DNA of 64,000 bases. Source: Candidatus Zhuqueibacterota bacterium (GTDB lineage: Bacteria; Zhuqueibacterota; Zhuqueibacteria; Zhuqueibacterales; Geothermadaptataceae). Each line of letters starts with the position of its first letter. Position 1 is the first letter of the stretch. Where the stretch lies: NCBI GenBank assembly GCA_030950365.1, contig JAUZRQ010000095.1:1-64000 (forward strand), written 5' to 3'. Both the position numbers and the translations under genes were made by a program. This document shows, one piece after another, positions 26,308 to 34,906 of this stretch. A model generated the notes under the pieces. It saw only the letters and a program-made list of their open reading frames with translations, was not told the DNA's origin and ran no database searches.

Positions 26308-26979
26308 TTAAAACACCAGTTTGAGGCCGCCCTGCCAGTGGAAGCCATCCAGATTCAACCGCTCCCGACCAATGCGGGTTTTGATCAGGTCCACTTCCTG
26401 CGGCTCGTATTCGCCCATGAAATAGGAAAATTCCGTATATATCTTCAGCAACTTGATAACCCGGTATTCAAAGCCCAGGTACGGATGCAACGCATAGCTA
26501 TTGCCCTGGCTGCCAGAAAAATAATCGGTGGCATCAGGATTGATAAATTCATTGTCTATCTTCAGTGTGGTACGAAAAACGCCAAAATCGGTGCCCATGT
26601 AAATTCGTAGGCTGCGTTCCGGGGGGCTCAGGTAATATTGAAACCCGATAAGAATGGGCTCCACCGCGATGCTCATGACCGAGCTTTTCTGTTCCCCGTT
26701 CTCGACGGACTCCCAGGAGTATTGCCGTTTCCAGTGAGCATAAGACAACCGCAGGTGCAGCCTTTCGGTCATGGAAAAGTCGAAGCTCAGTCCATACGTT
26801 CGATTGCTACCGGAACGTTCGCTTTGCGCTCCCTGGGCTTCTGCCGCACGCAGGATATCATCCACAACATCGAGCCTGGGGCTATACGCGCCCAGATTGC
26901 CGCCCAGCGACACCGAAATCTGACCAAGGGCCTGGCCTGCCAGTACCATTTGTAGCATCAAAAAACCAAGAAGGCGCAT
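26308..26979 (-). CDS. Outer-membrane beta-barrel protein, unknown function
   Basis: A 223-residue protein with a signal peptide (MRLLGFLMLQMVLAGQALG) and alternating hydrophobic strands ending in LKLVF, the aromatic end typical of BAM-inserted barrels. It resembles the protein at 27221 in length, in an N-terminal pattern of Gly-rich strand plus A/G-R-A segment, and in the barrel, so the two are probably paralogues. GGAGGG precedes the ATG. It is followed 23 bases later by thiI. Its role is unknown. Confidence 0.75.
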   Translation of the reverse strand: MRLLGFLMLQMVLAGQALGQISVSLGGNLGAYSPRLDVVDDILRAAEAQGAQSERSGSNRTYGLSFDFSMTERLHLRLSYAHWKRQYSWESVENGEQKSSVMSIAVEPILIGFQYYLSPPERSLRIYMGTDFGVFRTTLKIDNEFINPDATDYFSGSQGNSYALHPYLGFEYRVIKLLKIYTEFSYFMGEYEPQEVDLIKTRIGRERLNLDGFHWQGGLKLVF

Positions 26980-27020
26980 GTTTCATCCCTCCGATCCGAG
27001 CATTGATTTGAGCTTCTCCA

Positions 27021-27048
27021 AATATAAACTTTTTAAGCATTTTCGCAA
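27021..27048 (-). promoter_or_regulatory. Predicted promoter of the barrel-thiI-trmI unit
   Basis: On the minus strand TTGCGA, 16 bases and TATATT precede the gene starting at 26979. Spacing is one base short of ideal. Confidence 0.45.
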
Positions 27049-27153
27049 TCAATCTTTTGCGGGCGGCGGCGAGATTGGTGCAGCCATGGGGGAATGAACC
27101 GAAAGCATGCGGAATTCAATCCAGTCAATTCAGCAAGAACATCCCGGAACAAC

Positions 27154-27178
27154 AACGCCGTTTCTCCTGAACGGCGTT
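27154..27178 (-). terminator. Hairpin terminator after barrel gene
   Basis: Arms AACGCCGTT and AACGGCGTT with a 7-base loop lie 43 bases after the stop at 27221. The following minus-strand bases are TGTTGTTCC, only moderately T-rich. Confidence 0.55.
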
Positions 27179-27220
27179 TGCCTTCCGCAATGCAGCAATC
27201 AGCAAGCAGCATTCAACAGG

Positions 27221-27907
27221 TTATAAGCTCACCTGCGTGCCCAACGAAACTACCAGACCATTCAGACTAACTTGACCGCGTTCGGTTTCGCCGGTGATTG
27301 TGTCCGTACTAATGATGGCATAATTGCTGAATTTATAACCTGCTTCGAGAAAAATGGCCAGGGTTTTGCTAGTACGAAATTGCAGGCCAACAAACGGGAA
27401 CGTCATGAAATCGCTGCCTGTGGCCGCGCTGGAGCTCAAATTCGGTGGTTCATCGGTGATACTCAGCAGTACCGAGACCACATTGCGAACCAGAACCATG
27501 CCAGCCGCACCTCCGATGTACGGCCGAATAAGCGAGCGTTCCGGTAGCAAAAAATATTGCGCGCCGAGCAGGATCGGCAGCAGGCGCACCTGATTGGTTA
27601 TTTGAATTTCACCCCCTAAATCCGTGGCCGTTCCCCGGGCCTGATCGTGCCAGAAAGCAAGACTGACCCGCCAGTAAAAATTCGGCGACACCCGGTAGGC
27701 CAGATAGCCCCCGGCAAGAATGCCCCCGTCGGTGTTTTCAACCTTGGCGCCATTGGCTCTGGCGCCTTCAAAATCCGCATCAATTTTATCCAGAGAGGCG
27801 CGATAGAAGCCGATCGAAGCGCCGATGGATACGCCCTCTTGCGCTTGCAATGGCGCCATGCCCGTCAGCATGAATGCGGCCAGCAATACAAAGACGGATA
27901 TTTTCAT
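27221..27907 (-). CDS. Outer-membrane beta-barrel protein, unknown function (paralogue)
   Basis: A 228-residue protein with a clear signal peptide (MKISVFVLLAAFMLTGMAPLQAQ) and barrel-like strands through LGTQVSL at the end. It is probably paralogous to the gene at 26308. The ATG follows CGGAGG. A hairpin terminator and a promoter separate it from the next barrel gene, so it is transcribed alone. Small barrels of this kind include opacity-like and lipid-modifying proteins; no catalytic residues stand out. Confidence 0.75.
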   Translation of the reverse strand: MKISVFVLLAAFMLTGMAPLQAQEGVSIGASIGFYRASLDKIDADFEGARANGAKVENTDGGILAGGYLAYRVSPNFYWRVSLAFWHDQARGTATDLGGEIQITNQVRLLPILLGAQYFLLPERSLIRPYIGGAAGMVLVRNVVSVLLSITDEPPNLSSSAATGSDFMTFPFVGLQFRTSKTLAIFLEAGYKFSNYAIISTDTITGETERGQVSLNGLVVSLGTQVSL

Positions 27908-28253
27908 TCTATAAACCTCCGGGTAAATTGGAAAAATGGGATTTTAGCGTTTATGAGTTATCGGGCACACATTCTATTCTTCATCAGAGGCAACTCTGAA
28001 ATGGACTTTTTCATGCTGGCTTTATGTCCGGCAGCGAAGGTAGCATGGCGAAAAATACCGGAATCTCCTTCCCTGAATAGTCAGGATATGAGATTCCGGT
28101 ATTTCAGCGTCTCTCTTGCGATCGCCGCTGAAAGCCGGACTGACAAATAGCAGCACATGCTAAACCCTTACTCGATAAGAAATCGAGGTGATTGAAAATG
28201 TTGATATTTTCCACCGGAATACATCACAGGTCTTCTGAAAAATCTGGACTTGC
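27908..28253. other. Intergenic region with a long hairpin
   Basis: These 346 bases hold no gene. The main structure is the hairpin at 28053-28104, which probably ends the operon at 28254-34228. Confidence 0.5.
28053..28104 (-). terminator. Long hairpin after the glyoxylate operon
   Basis: Perfect 15-base arms (AAATACCGGAATCTC and complement) enclose an inner CCTGA/TCAGG stem. The minus strand continues with TTTCGCC. It lies about 150 bases after the stop at 28254, rather far for a terminator, so a repeat is an alternative. Confidence 0.5.
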
Positions 28254-30119
28254 TCAATCCGGTTTTTGGCGAAACGGTGCCAGCGCCTTCAAAAATGCTT
28301 CATCCACTTGAGCGCCGAGTTGAACAGCACGATCGCAGTGGGCAATGGCCAGGTCATAGGATCTGCGGGCAAAATAGGCAATGGCGAGATTCAGGTGGGT
28401 TTCGGCTTGGTCCGGATCCAACGCCAGCGCGCGCCTGAGCACCACCAGGCCCTGATGCGTTTTTCCCATTTTAGACAGCAAAACACCCAAATTGTTGTAC
28501 GCCTCCACAAACGAAGGGTTCAGCTCGATGGCCTTCTGGTAAAATTCAATTGCTCGGCCATGCTCCCCCTCATCGCGCAGCCGGTTGGCCCGGTTGAAAA
28601 AGACCGCGGCAAGGTTCACCCGTGCTTTTACAAATCCCGGAAAATAGTGCAAACTCTTGCGATACGCATCTTCCGCATGCTGCATCTGCCCGAGGCGATA
28701 ATAGGCATTGCCCAGATTGAAATACGCCCGCGCGTAATCCGGTTTCAGCTCGATGGCGCGCCGGTAAGCGCGCACGGCCTCGTCATACGCCTGTTTTTGC
28801 ATGAAAAGATTGCCCAGCCCATAGTAGGTAAACGCCGACCGCTGCGCGCTCGTCTGCATGGTCCTCCAGAAATGATCCGGATTGGCAAAGGCACGAGCAT
28901 AGGTCCAGGATTGCAATAAAAAGAAACCGGCGACCCCCGCCAGCAGCACCGGCCGCCAGCGCTGCGGGAATTTAAACCACTGCCATTGCACCTGTGCCAG
29001 AAACAGCAGCATGCCGGGCAGCGCCGCATACATCCGCGGCTCCAGAAAATTGATTTCCTCCGCGCCCTGAACAAATGTCGGCACCAGCCAGATGCCAAAC
29101 CACGCCAGCCCGAACCATGCCAGCCGGCGATCGCGAAAGCCCGCATAGCTAAACACCAGTAGCAGCATCAAGGCGCCGGCTTCCCAGGTCAGGGCGATGT
29201 CGTGACTCACCGGATAGGGCGATAATCGCAACGGCAAAATGGCCTTGACCACATATGTGGACAGTCCAAGGAGGGTCTCCAGCGGCCCGATAAGTGGGAA
29301 ATGGCCCACATCAGGCGCGCCGGTTAAGGCCTGCTGGCGCAACCAGAACCAGAGGCCACTGGCTATCATCCAGCCTGCGATTGCCGGCAGAAGCAATGTC
29401 GTCAGCCGCGGTTGCCGCAGACTAAAAAATAGCAAAACCGCCACCAGCGGCAGCACCACCGCCGTTTCTTTGGTGAAAAGCGCCATCAAGAAAAAAAGCA
29501 AGTGCAGGATGAAATGCACAATATTTCGCTTTTGCAGCCAGTCGAGCCAAAAACGCAGACTCAAAAATGCCACGATACCCAGCAACACATCGTTGCGGCC
29601 GGGAATCCACGCCACAGCCTGGGTGTTCACCGGATGAATGGCAAAAAGCAGCGTGAGCATGAAGGCCGTAAGACGATTCGCGAGTAATCGCTGCAACAAC
29701 GCGAATAAAACCCACACGGCCAGAAGATGATACAGCAAGTTAGATGCATGGAACCCGGTCGGCAGGGGGCCATTGATCCGGGCATCCAGCCAGAACGACA
29801 GCATGAGCAAGGGCCGGTAAAACGGCGTCTGCCGGGGATTCACCAGCGTGGGCTCGGTGAAGAAGTGCAGCGGCGAATTCGTGGATTGCAGCTCCGGTAG
29901 CCGGTTCAGGATCAGCGCATCGTCATCATAGCCCGTGAAATCGAAACGGACGGTCTGCCCAAAGGCCAGCAGCGCAGCAACCAGCAACACGGCAACGGCC
30001 CACCGGGATTGCGCGAGGCGATCCAGTCGCGAACCTTGCTTAGATTCAGCCGTCCGGATTTTGCGCGATTTCGATTTTCGGTCTAAGACCGTTTGCCGCG
30101 ACAATCGCTCGCTCCTCAT
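28254..30119 (-). CDS. TMTC-like multi-pass membrane protein with TPR repeats
   Basis: A 621-residue protein. The first 60 percent has about ten membrane helices and motifs shared with TMTC-type glycosyltransferases: YDDDALI near the first loop (the acidic catalytic site of GT-C enzymes), HPVNTQAVAWIPGRNDVL and TKETAVVLP. The C-terminal 190 residues are TPR repeats (EAVRAYRRAIELKPDYARAY and others). TMTC proteins in animals add mannose to extracellular domains; bacterial relatives are uncharacterised. The start overlaps the end of the dehydrogenase gene by four bases (ATGA), so it is co-translated with metabolic genes, an odd pairing. A basic N-terminal stretch precedes the first helix. Confidence 0.82.
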   Translation of the reverse strand: MRSERLSRQTVLDRKSKSRKIRTAESKQGSRLDRLAQSRWAVAVLLVAALLAFGQTVRFDFTGYDDDALILNRLPELQSTNSPLHFFTEPTLVNPRQTPFYRPLLMLSFWLDARINGPLPTGFHASNLLYHLLAVWVLFALLQRLLANRLTAFMLTLLFAIHPVNTQAVAWIPGRNDVLLGIVAFLSLRFWLDWLQKRNIVHFILHLLFFLMALFTKETAVVLPLVAVLLFFSLRQPRLTTLLLPAIAGWMIASGLWFWLRQQALTGAPDVGHFPLIGPLETLLGLSTYVVKAILPLRLSPYPVSHDIALTWEAGALMLLLVFSYAGFRDRRLAWFGLAWFGIWLVPTFVQGAEEINFLEPRMYAALPGMLLFLAQVQWQWFKFPQRWRPVLLAGVAGFFLLQSWTYARAFANPDHFWRTMQTSAQRSAFTYYGLGNLFMQKQAYDEAVRAYRRAIELKPDYARAYFNLGNAYYRLGQMQHAEDAYRKSLHYFPGFVKARVNLAAVFFNRANRLRDEGEHGRAIEFYQKAIELNPSFVEAYNNLGVLLSKMGKTHQGLVVLRRALALDPDQAETHLNLAIAYFARRSYDLAIAHCDRAVQLGAQVDEAFLKALAPFRQKPD

Positions 30120-33055
30120 ATTTGCAGTGCATCGCGCAGGATTTGCGCCGGGTGCTTCGCTTTACGTCCGGCGCCGTGCTCGATCTGGCTGCGGCAACTG
30201 AAGCCTGGCGCGGCCACCACGGCCTGCTCGGGTGCCGAACGAACGTATGGCAGCAACCGCCGCTCGCCAATGGCCATGGATATCTGGTAATGCTCCTTCT
30301 CATAGCCAAACGAACCGGCCATGCCGCAGCATCCGGAATCGACTTCATCCACGCCATCGCCACTGATGCGGCCAAGCAGCGCTTTCGTGGCGGCCGTGCC
30401 CACCAGCGCCTTCTGGTGGCAGTGCCCGTGCAGAATGATGGGCCGATGGTCCGGCTTGATGTTCAATTGCACTTCGCCGGAATCCAGCTTTAAGGCCAGA
30501 AATTCTTCAAACAGGAAGCTGTTTCGGGCGATGGCGTCCACATCGGCGTTGCCGGGCAAAAGATATCGGTATTCATCGCGCAGCGTCAAAAGGCAGCTCG
30601 GCTCGAGGCCAATGATGGCCGTGCCCTGGTCGGCGAATCCACGCAGCGCCCGTACGGTGGCTTCCGCCGCGGCCCGGGCTTCGTTAACGAGCCCCTTAGA
30701 AATCATGGTGCGGCCGCAACACTCATGCCCGGAAAGCACCACGCGGTAGCCCGCGGCTTCCAGTACCTGCACAGCCGCGATGAGCACATCCGGTTCGTGG
30801 TAGGTGTTGAAACAATCATAGAAGATAGCCACGGTCTCGAGATCCGTCCCTTTGGCGTTCGGGCGGCCATGGAACCATTCGAGAAAATCCTGGTTCGCGA
30901 AGGTTGGCAGGCTGCGCTCGCTGGTGAGGCCAAGCAGGGTTTCCATCAGTTTGCGGCTCAGCCCGTTGCGCACCCCCAAATTGGCCAGCGGCTTGAGCCG
31001 ACGCGCGCGTTTCTGCCAGACATGAAAGTTGCCCAGAATCTGCGACCGCAGCGGCACGCCGTGCTTTTCGTAGTAATGCGCCAGAAATTCAAATTTGACC
31101 TTGGCCATGTCCACGGAAGACGGGCACTCGGCCTTGCAGCCCTTGCACTCGATGCAAAGATCCAGTAGCTGGTACATGTGCGGACTGGTGAACTCTTCCG
31201 GCGGCAACAATCCGGAGAGCGCGGCGCGCAACGCATTGGCGCGGCCACGGGTGCTGTGCATCTCATCGCGGGTGGCCATGAAGCTGGGACACATGGTGCC
31301 GATGGTGCGCTTGCGGCAGATACCGGCGCCGTTACACATTTCCACCGCACGGTGAAAGCCCTGGTCCTCACTGAAATCGAGATGCTCCTGAATTGAAATG
31401 GTGGAATATCCCGGACCGTAGCGCAAATTTTCGGTCATTGGCTGTCCATCCACAATGATGCCGGGATTGAGGATTTGTCCTGGATCGAAGATCTGTTTGA
31501 CGCGTTTGAACAGCGCATACATCTCGCGGCCAAAAAACTGTTCGTTAAGCCAGCTTCGCGACCGACCGTCGCCGTGCTCGCTGGACAGCGCGCCGCCATA
31601 CTGCCCCAGCAGCTCCACGGCAAACTGGCTAATTTTCGGCAGTTTCTCCACATCGGCCGCGTCTTTGGCGTTGATCACCGGACGGATGTGAATGCAACCG
31701 GCGCTGGCGTGCGCATAGTACGTCACCCGATTGCCAAGATCATTGCAAAATTTCTCGATGCGGGTCACGTATTCGGCCAGATGCTCCACCGGCACCGCTG
31801 CATCCTCGATGAACGGCAGCGGCTTGTGATCGCCCTTCATGCCCATGATCAGGCCCAGGCCCACCTTGCGCACGGCCCACACATTGGCCTGATGCGCTGG
31901 CTCAATCACCGGCACGATTTCCGTGCCCACCCGCTGTTTTTGCAAATGCTTCCGCAGCCGTTCCACTTTGGCCGAGGCTTCCTGCGGCGTATCGCCATAG
32001 AATTCCGTAATCAGCACGCAATGGGGATCGCCGCTGATGAAGGTTTTCAGCAGCCGCGCGTATTCCGGGATGTTCCGGCTCAGCCGCAAGGCGAGCTGAT
32101 CCAGCAGTTCTACGGCCGATGGATCGGTTTCCAGAATGACCGGCGTGGCCGCCAGGGCATCGTACAGGGCATCAAATTGTACGATGGCCAGAGCCGTGTG
32201 CTTCGGTTTGGGCACGATGTTCAATTTAACTTCCGTGATCACCGCCAGAGTGCCTTCGGAACCGGCAATCACCTGAGCCAGGTTGAAACGTGGATCGCGC
32301 GGATAACGAAAGCTCGGTCCATCCACGAAGCGGTCGAGATTGTAACCGCCGCAGCGCCGCCAGTGCCTGGGGGTTTTCTCACGAATCAGGTTCTCATTTT
32401 CATGAACAAGTTCGTGAAATTCACGGTATATCGTACTCTCAAAACCATTGCCCGATTTTTTCTGCTGCAAATCGGCGGCGCCGACCGGTCCAAAGGTGGC
32501 CTGTGAACCGTCGCTCAGAATCACGGTCACTTCCAGCAGATGGTCGGCGGTCATGCCGTACAGGATGGAATGGCTGCCGGTGGAATTGTTGGACACAATG
32601 CCCCCCATGGCCGCACGGTTGCTGCTGGCCGGATCCGGGCCGAATTGCAGGCCGTATTTGGCCAATGCCAGATTCAATTCATCCAGCACGCGCCCGGGCT
32701 GCACGCGCACCCAGTGTTCTTCAGGATTGATCGCCACAATGGCATCCATGTGGGGCGTGAAGTCGATAACCAGCGCTTCATTAACGGCCTGGCCAGCGAG
32801 ACTGGTCCCGGCCGTGCGCGGCAAAATTGGCAGTTCGAAGCGATGCGCTAGCTCCACGGCAGCCTGTACATCATCAACGGATTTCGGAAACAGCACGCCC
32901 AGCGGCATCACCTGATAAATACTGGCATCGGTGCTATACAGCACGCGCGTGTAGCGATCGGTGCGCAGTTCGCCATCCACGCGCTTTTTGAGCTCGTTAA
33001 AAAAATCGTTCAACTTTTCCTGCGATAGCATCGGTCGATTCGCTTTTCCGCTCAA
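30116..33055 (-). CDS. FAD and Fe-S dehydrogenase of D-lactate/glycolate type
   Basis: A 979-residue fusion. Residues about 45-190 bind FAD (PRTAGTSLAGQAV and GGIVSNNSTGSHS). The oxidase C-terminal domain reaches about 540. Two ferredoxin-type clusters follow (CNGAGICRK...MCPS near 573 and CIECKGCKAECP near 631), then two CCG domains (ECCGRT near 780, SGCCGMAGSFGYE near 907), as in GlcD-GlcF or YdiJ-type enzymes. It oxidises a 2-hydroxyacid to a 2-oxoacid and passes electrons to the membrane pool. The start is TTG, six bases after GGAG; the ribosome site overlaps the stop of the preceding aminotransferase gene. That neighbour favours glycolate as substrate, but D-lactate or D-2-hydroxyglutarate remain possible. 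Confidence 0.9.
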   Translation of the reverse strand: MSGKANRPMLSQEKLNDFFNELKKRVDGELRTDRYTRVLYSTDASIYQVMPLGVLFPKSVDDVQAAVELAHRFELPILPRTAGTSLAGQAVNEALVIDFTPHMDAIVAINPEEHWVRVQPGRVLDELNLALAKYGLQFGPDPASSNRAAMGGIVSNNSTGSHSILYGMTADHLLEVTVILSDGSQATFGPVGAADLQQKKSGNGFESTIYREFHELVHENENLIREKTPRHWRRCGGYNLDRFVDGPSFRYPRDPRFNLAQVIAGSEGTLAVITEVKLNIVPKPKHTALAIVQFDALYDALAATPVILETDPSAVELLDQLALRLSRNIPEYARLLKTFISGDPHCVLITEFYGDTPQEASAKVERLRKHLQKQRVGTEIVPVIEPAHQANVWAVRKVGLGLIMGMKGDHKPLPFIEDAAVPVEHLAEYVTRIEKFCNDLGNRVTYYAHASAGCIHIRPVINAKDAADVEKLPKISQFAVELLGQYGGALSSEHGDGRSRSWLNEQFFGREMYALFKRVKQIFDPGQILNPGIIVDGQPMTENLRYGPGYSTISIQEHLDFSEDQGFHRAVEMCNGAGICRKRTIGTMCPSFMATRDEMHSTRGRANALRAALSGLLPPEEFTSPHMYQLLDLCIECKGCKAECPSSVDMAKVKFEFLAHYYEKHGVPLRSQILGNFHVWQKRARRLKPLANLGVRNGLSRKLMETLLGLTSERSLPTFANQDFLEWFHGRPNAKGTDLETVAIFYDCFNTYHEPDVLIAAVQVLEAAGYRVVLSGHECCGRTMISKGLVNEARAAAEATVRALRGFADQGTAIIGLEPSCLLTLRDEYRYLLPGNADVDAIARNSFLFEEFLALKLDSGEVQLNIKPDHRPIILHGHCHQKALVGTAATKALLGRISGDGVDEVDSGCCGMAGSFGYEKEHYQISMAIGERRLLPYVRSAPEQAVVAAPGFSCRSQIEHGAGRKAKHPAQILRDALQI

Positions 33056-33064
33056 CCTCGTCTC

Positions 33065-34228
33065 CTATTGCGCTTGCAAATGGTGAAGTGCTTCTTTCAG
33101 GGCATGCAACAGCAACGCCACGTTTTCTTTGCGACTGTTGTAGCCCATCAGACCAATGCGCCACACTTTTCCGGCCAGCTGCCCGAGGCCACCGGCCATT
33201 TCGATATTGAATTCCGAGAGCAAAAATTGCGTCACCTTTTTGCCATCGACGTTTTCCGGGATGCGCACGGTGGTCAGCGAAGCCAGACGAAATTCTTTTT
33301 TTACATGACATTGCAGCCCGAGTTCTTCCAGGCCCTGCCACAGCAGCTCGGCATTTTCCCGGTGCCGCTGCCATCGCGCCTCGAGACCTTCTTCGGCCAC
33401 CAGCCGCAGCGCCTCGCGAAAGGCGTAATTCATGGCAATCGGCGCGGTGTGATGATAAGTGCGTTCGCTGCCCCAGTATTGGCTGACCAGGGTCAGGTCG
33501 AGATACCAGTTGGCCACTTTGCTTTTGCGATGGTGCAGTTTCTCCCCGGCGCGCTCGTTGAAGGTCAGCGGTGCTATGCCTGGCGGACAGCTCAGGCATT
33601 TCTGGCTGCCGCTGTAGGCCGCATCGATGCCCCACGCATCGATGAACAGCGGCACGCCGCCCAGACTGGTGACCGTATCCACCAGCAACAGGCAATCGTT
33701 CTCACGGCACAGCTCTGCCACTCCCTCGAGAGGCTGTCGGGCGCCGGTGGAGGTTTCCGCATGCACCAGCGCCAGGATCGCCGGCCTGTGCGCTTCGATG
33801 CCCTGTCGAAGTTCATCCAGCGTGAACACCTCGCCCCATGGTTTTTCGAGCCGCCGCACCTGGGCGCCGTAGCGTCCGGCCATGTCCACCAACCGTTCGC
33901 CAAAATAACCATTGACGCCCACGAGCACGACATCGCCCGGCTCCACCAGATTGGCCAGGGTGGCCTCCATGGCCGCGCTGCCGGTGCCGCTTATCGGAAT
34001 CGTGAGCGCATTTTGCGTCTGCCACACATAACGCAGCAGCTCCTGGATCTCGTTCATCAGGTGGATGAACCGGGGATCCAGATGGCCGATGAGCGGCATG
34101 GCCATGGCCTGCAGCACGCGCGGATGCGCATTGGATGGTCCTGGCCCCAGCAGCAGCCGCGGCGGTGGATCCAGCGGTTCCGTTTGTAAGCGATGTGTAT
34201 CGTTTATTTTGGGTTGAGTATCTGACAT
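33065..34228 (-). CDS. Alanine/serine--glyoxylate aminotransferase family
   Basis: A 387-residue class-V PLP enzyme. LLLGPGPSNAHPRVL at the start, HAETSTGA, DTVTSLGG and the PLP lysine in SGSQKCLSCPPG are typical of alanine--glyoxylate and serine--pyruvate aminotransferases. It converts glyoxylate to glycine with alanine or serine as donor. It is the first gene of a three-gene unit, with the dehydrogenase nine bases downstream. Together they would oxidise glycolate and aminate the glyoxylate, a glycolate salvage route. AAGGA precedes the ATG. Related hydrogenase-associated or phosphonate aminotransferases are less likely given the motifs. Confidence 0.92.
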   Translation of the reverse strand: MSDTQPKINDTHRLQTEPLDPPPRLLLGPGPSNAHPRVLQAMAMPLIGHLDPRFIHLMNEIQELLRYVWQTQNALTIPISGTGSAAMEATLANLVEPGDVVLVGVNGYFGERLVDMAGRYGAQVRRLEKPWGEVFTLDELRQGIEAHRPAILALVHAETSTGARQPLEGVAELCRENDCLLLVDTVTSLGGVPLFIDAWGIDAAYSGSQKCLSCPPGIAPLTFNERAGEKLHHRKSKVANWYLDLTLVSQYWGSERTYHHTAPIAMNYAFREALRLVAEEGLEARWQRHRENAELLWQGLEELGLQCHVKKEFRLASLTTVRIPENVDGKKVTQFLLSEFNIEMAGGLGQLAGKVWRIGLMGYNSRKENVALLLHALKEALHHLQAQ

Positions 34229-34368
34229 AGCTGTGTCCTTATTTCAATGCGATAGAATAACTGTTCTGTCATTTCTGTGTGCTAAAACGTTCTTTTTGGC
34301 TTTCCGCTTATCGTCAGTCTTTTCTCACTGAATGGGCTAGTTGATATCATTTACGATGAATATTCAAA

Positions 34369-34386
34369 ATCTGCGTCCATCCGTGG
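34369..34386. repeat. Dispersed intergenic repeat, copy 2
   Basis: ATCTGCGTCCATCCGTGG matches the copy at 1609-1626 at 16 of 18 bases. Confidence 0.4.
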
Positions 34387-34738
34387 ATTAAACCAAATAT
34401 CAATCCCCTCTTCCGGCCTCAAAACTTGAGTATCAGTTTACAGAATTTCCGGTACCCTGTCAAGGCAATTTTGGCTTTATGAACCTTACTCGAAAACCAA
34501 AGTTAAAGAAAGTCCAAACGGGTTGTGCAATTTAATTTTCTCGCGGTCAAGCTAATTTTTTTTACAGGATTTGCAGGATTAACAGCAAAAATTCCTGGAC
34601 CAAAAGGGCAATGTCTCGAATCGATCCAGTCAATCTTATTGATCCATTCGGGGAAATATCTCTACAAAGTAACATGAGCGCTATAAAAGCCATAAGCATG
34701 GCATGTCTGTCCATTCCTCCTTTCTGATGTCTCTCCTA

Positions 34739-34771
34739 CCCTCTCTCCCAAGTTGAACTTGGAAAAGAGGG
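34739..34771. repeat. Palindromic intergenic repeat, copy 3 (imperfect)
   Basis: Arms CCCTCTCTCCCAAGTT and AACTTGGAAAAGAGGG pair at 14 of 16 positions around a single G. The core is shared with copies at 10091 and 24105. Confidence 0.55.
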
Positions 34772-34819
34772 AAAAGGAGGGAAGAAAACCAGCTCCCATG
34801 AAATTTTTGAAAAAACGCT

Positions 34820-34847
34820 TTGACTTCTGATAAAGATTACTTACTTT
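34820..34847 (+). promoter_or_regulatory. Possible promoter of tetR and the efflux operon
   Basis: TTGACT followed after 16 bases by TACTTT. The -10 is weak. The first operator-like palindrome begins at the next base. Confidence 0.35.
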
Positions 34848-34883
34848 GATGAACATTTAGTCATCAAATGACCAAACAGTCAT
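34848..34883 (+). promoter_or_regulatory. Twin TetR-type operators
   Basis: Two inverted repeats of the form TGA-N8-TCA lie 19 bases apart: GATGA-N8-TCATC at 34848-34865 and ATGAC-N6-GTCAT at 34868-34883. They cover the expected transcription start before the TetR gene, fitting autorepression. Confidence 0.6.
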
Positions 34884-34906
34884 ATTTTGACCCGAGAGTC
34901 GAGTTC

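Larger units (their letters stand above)
34229..34819. other. Intergenic region rich in repeat remnants
   Basis: There is no gene in these bases. Seen are the ATCTGCGTCCATCCGTGG repeat (34369-34386), a TTTACAGGATTTGCAGGATTAACAG-type sequence (about 34561-34584) and an imperfect copy of the palindromic repeat (34739-34771). Confidence 0.5.
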
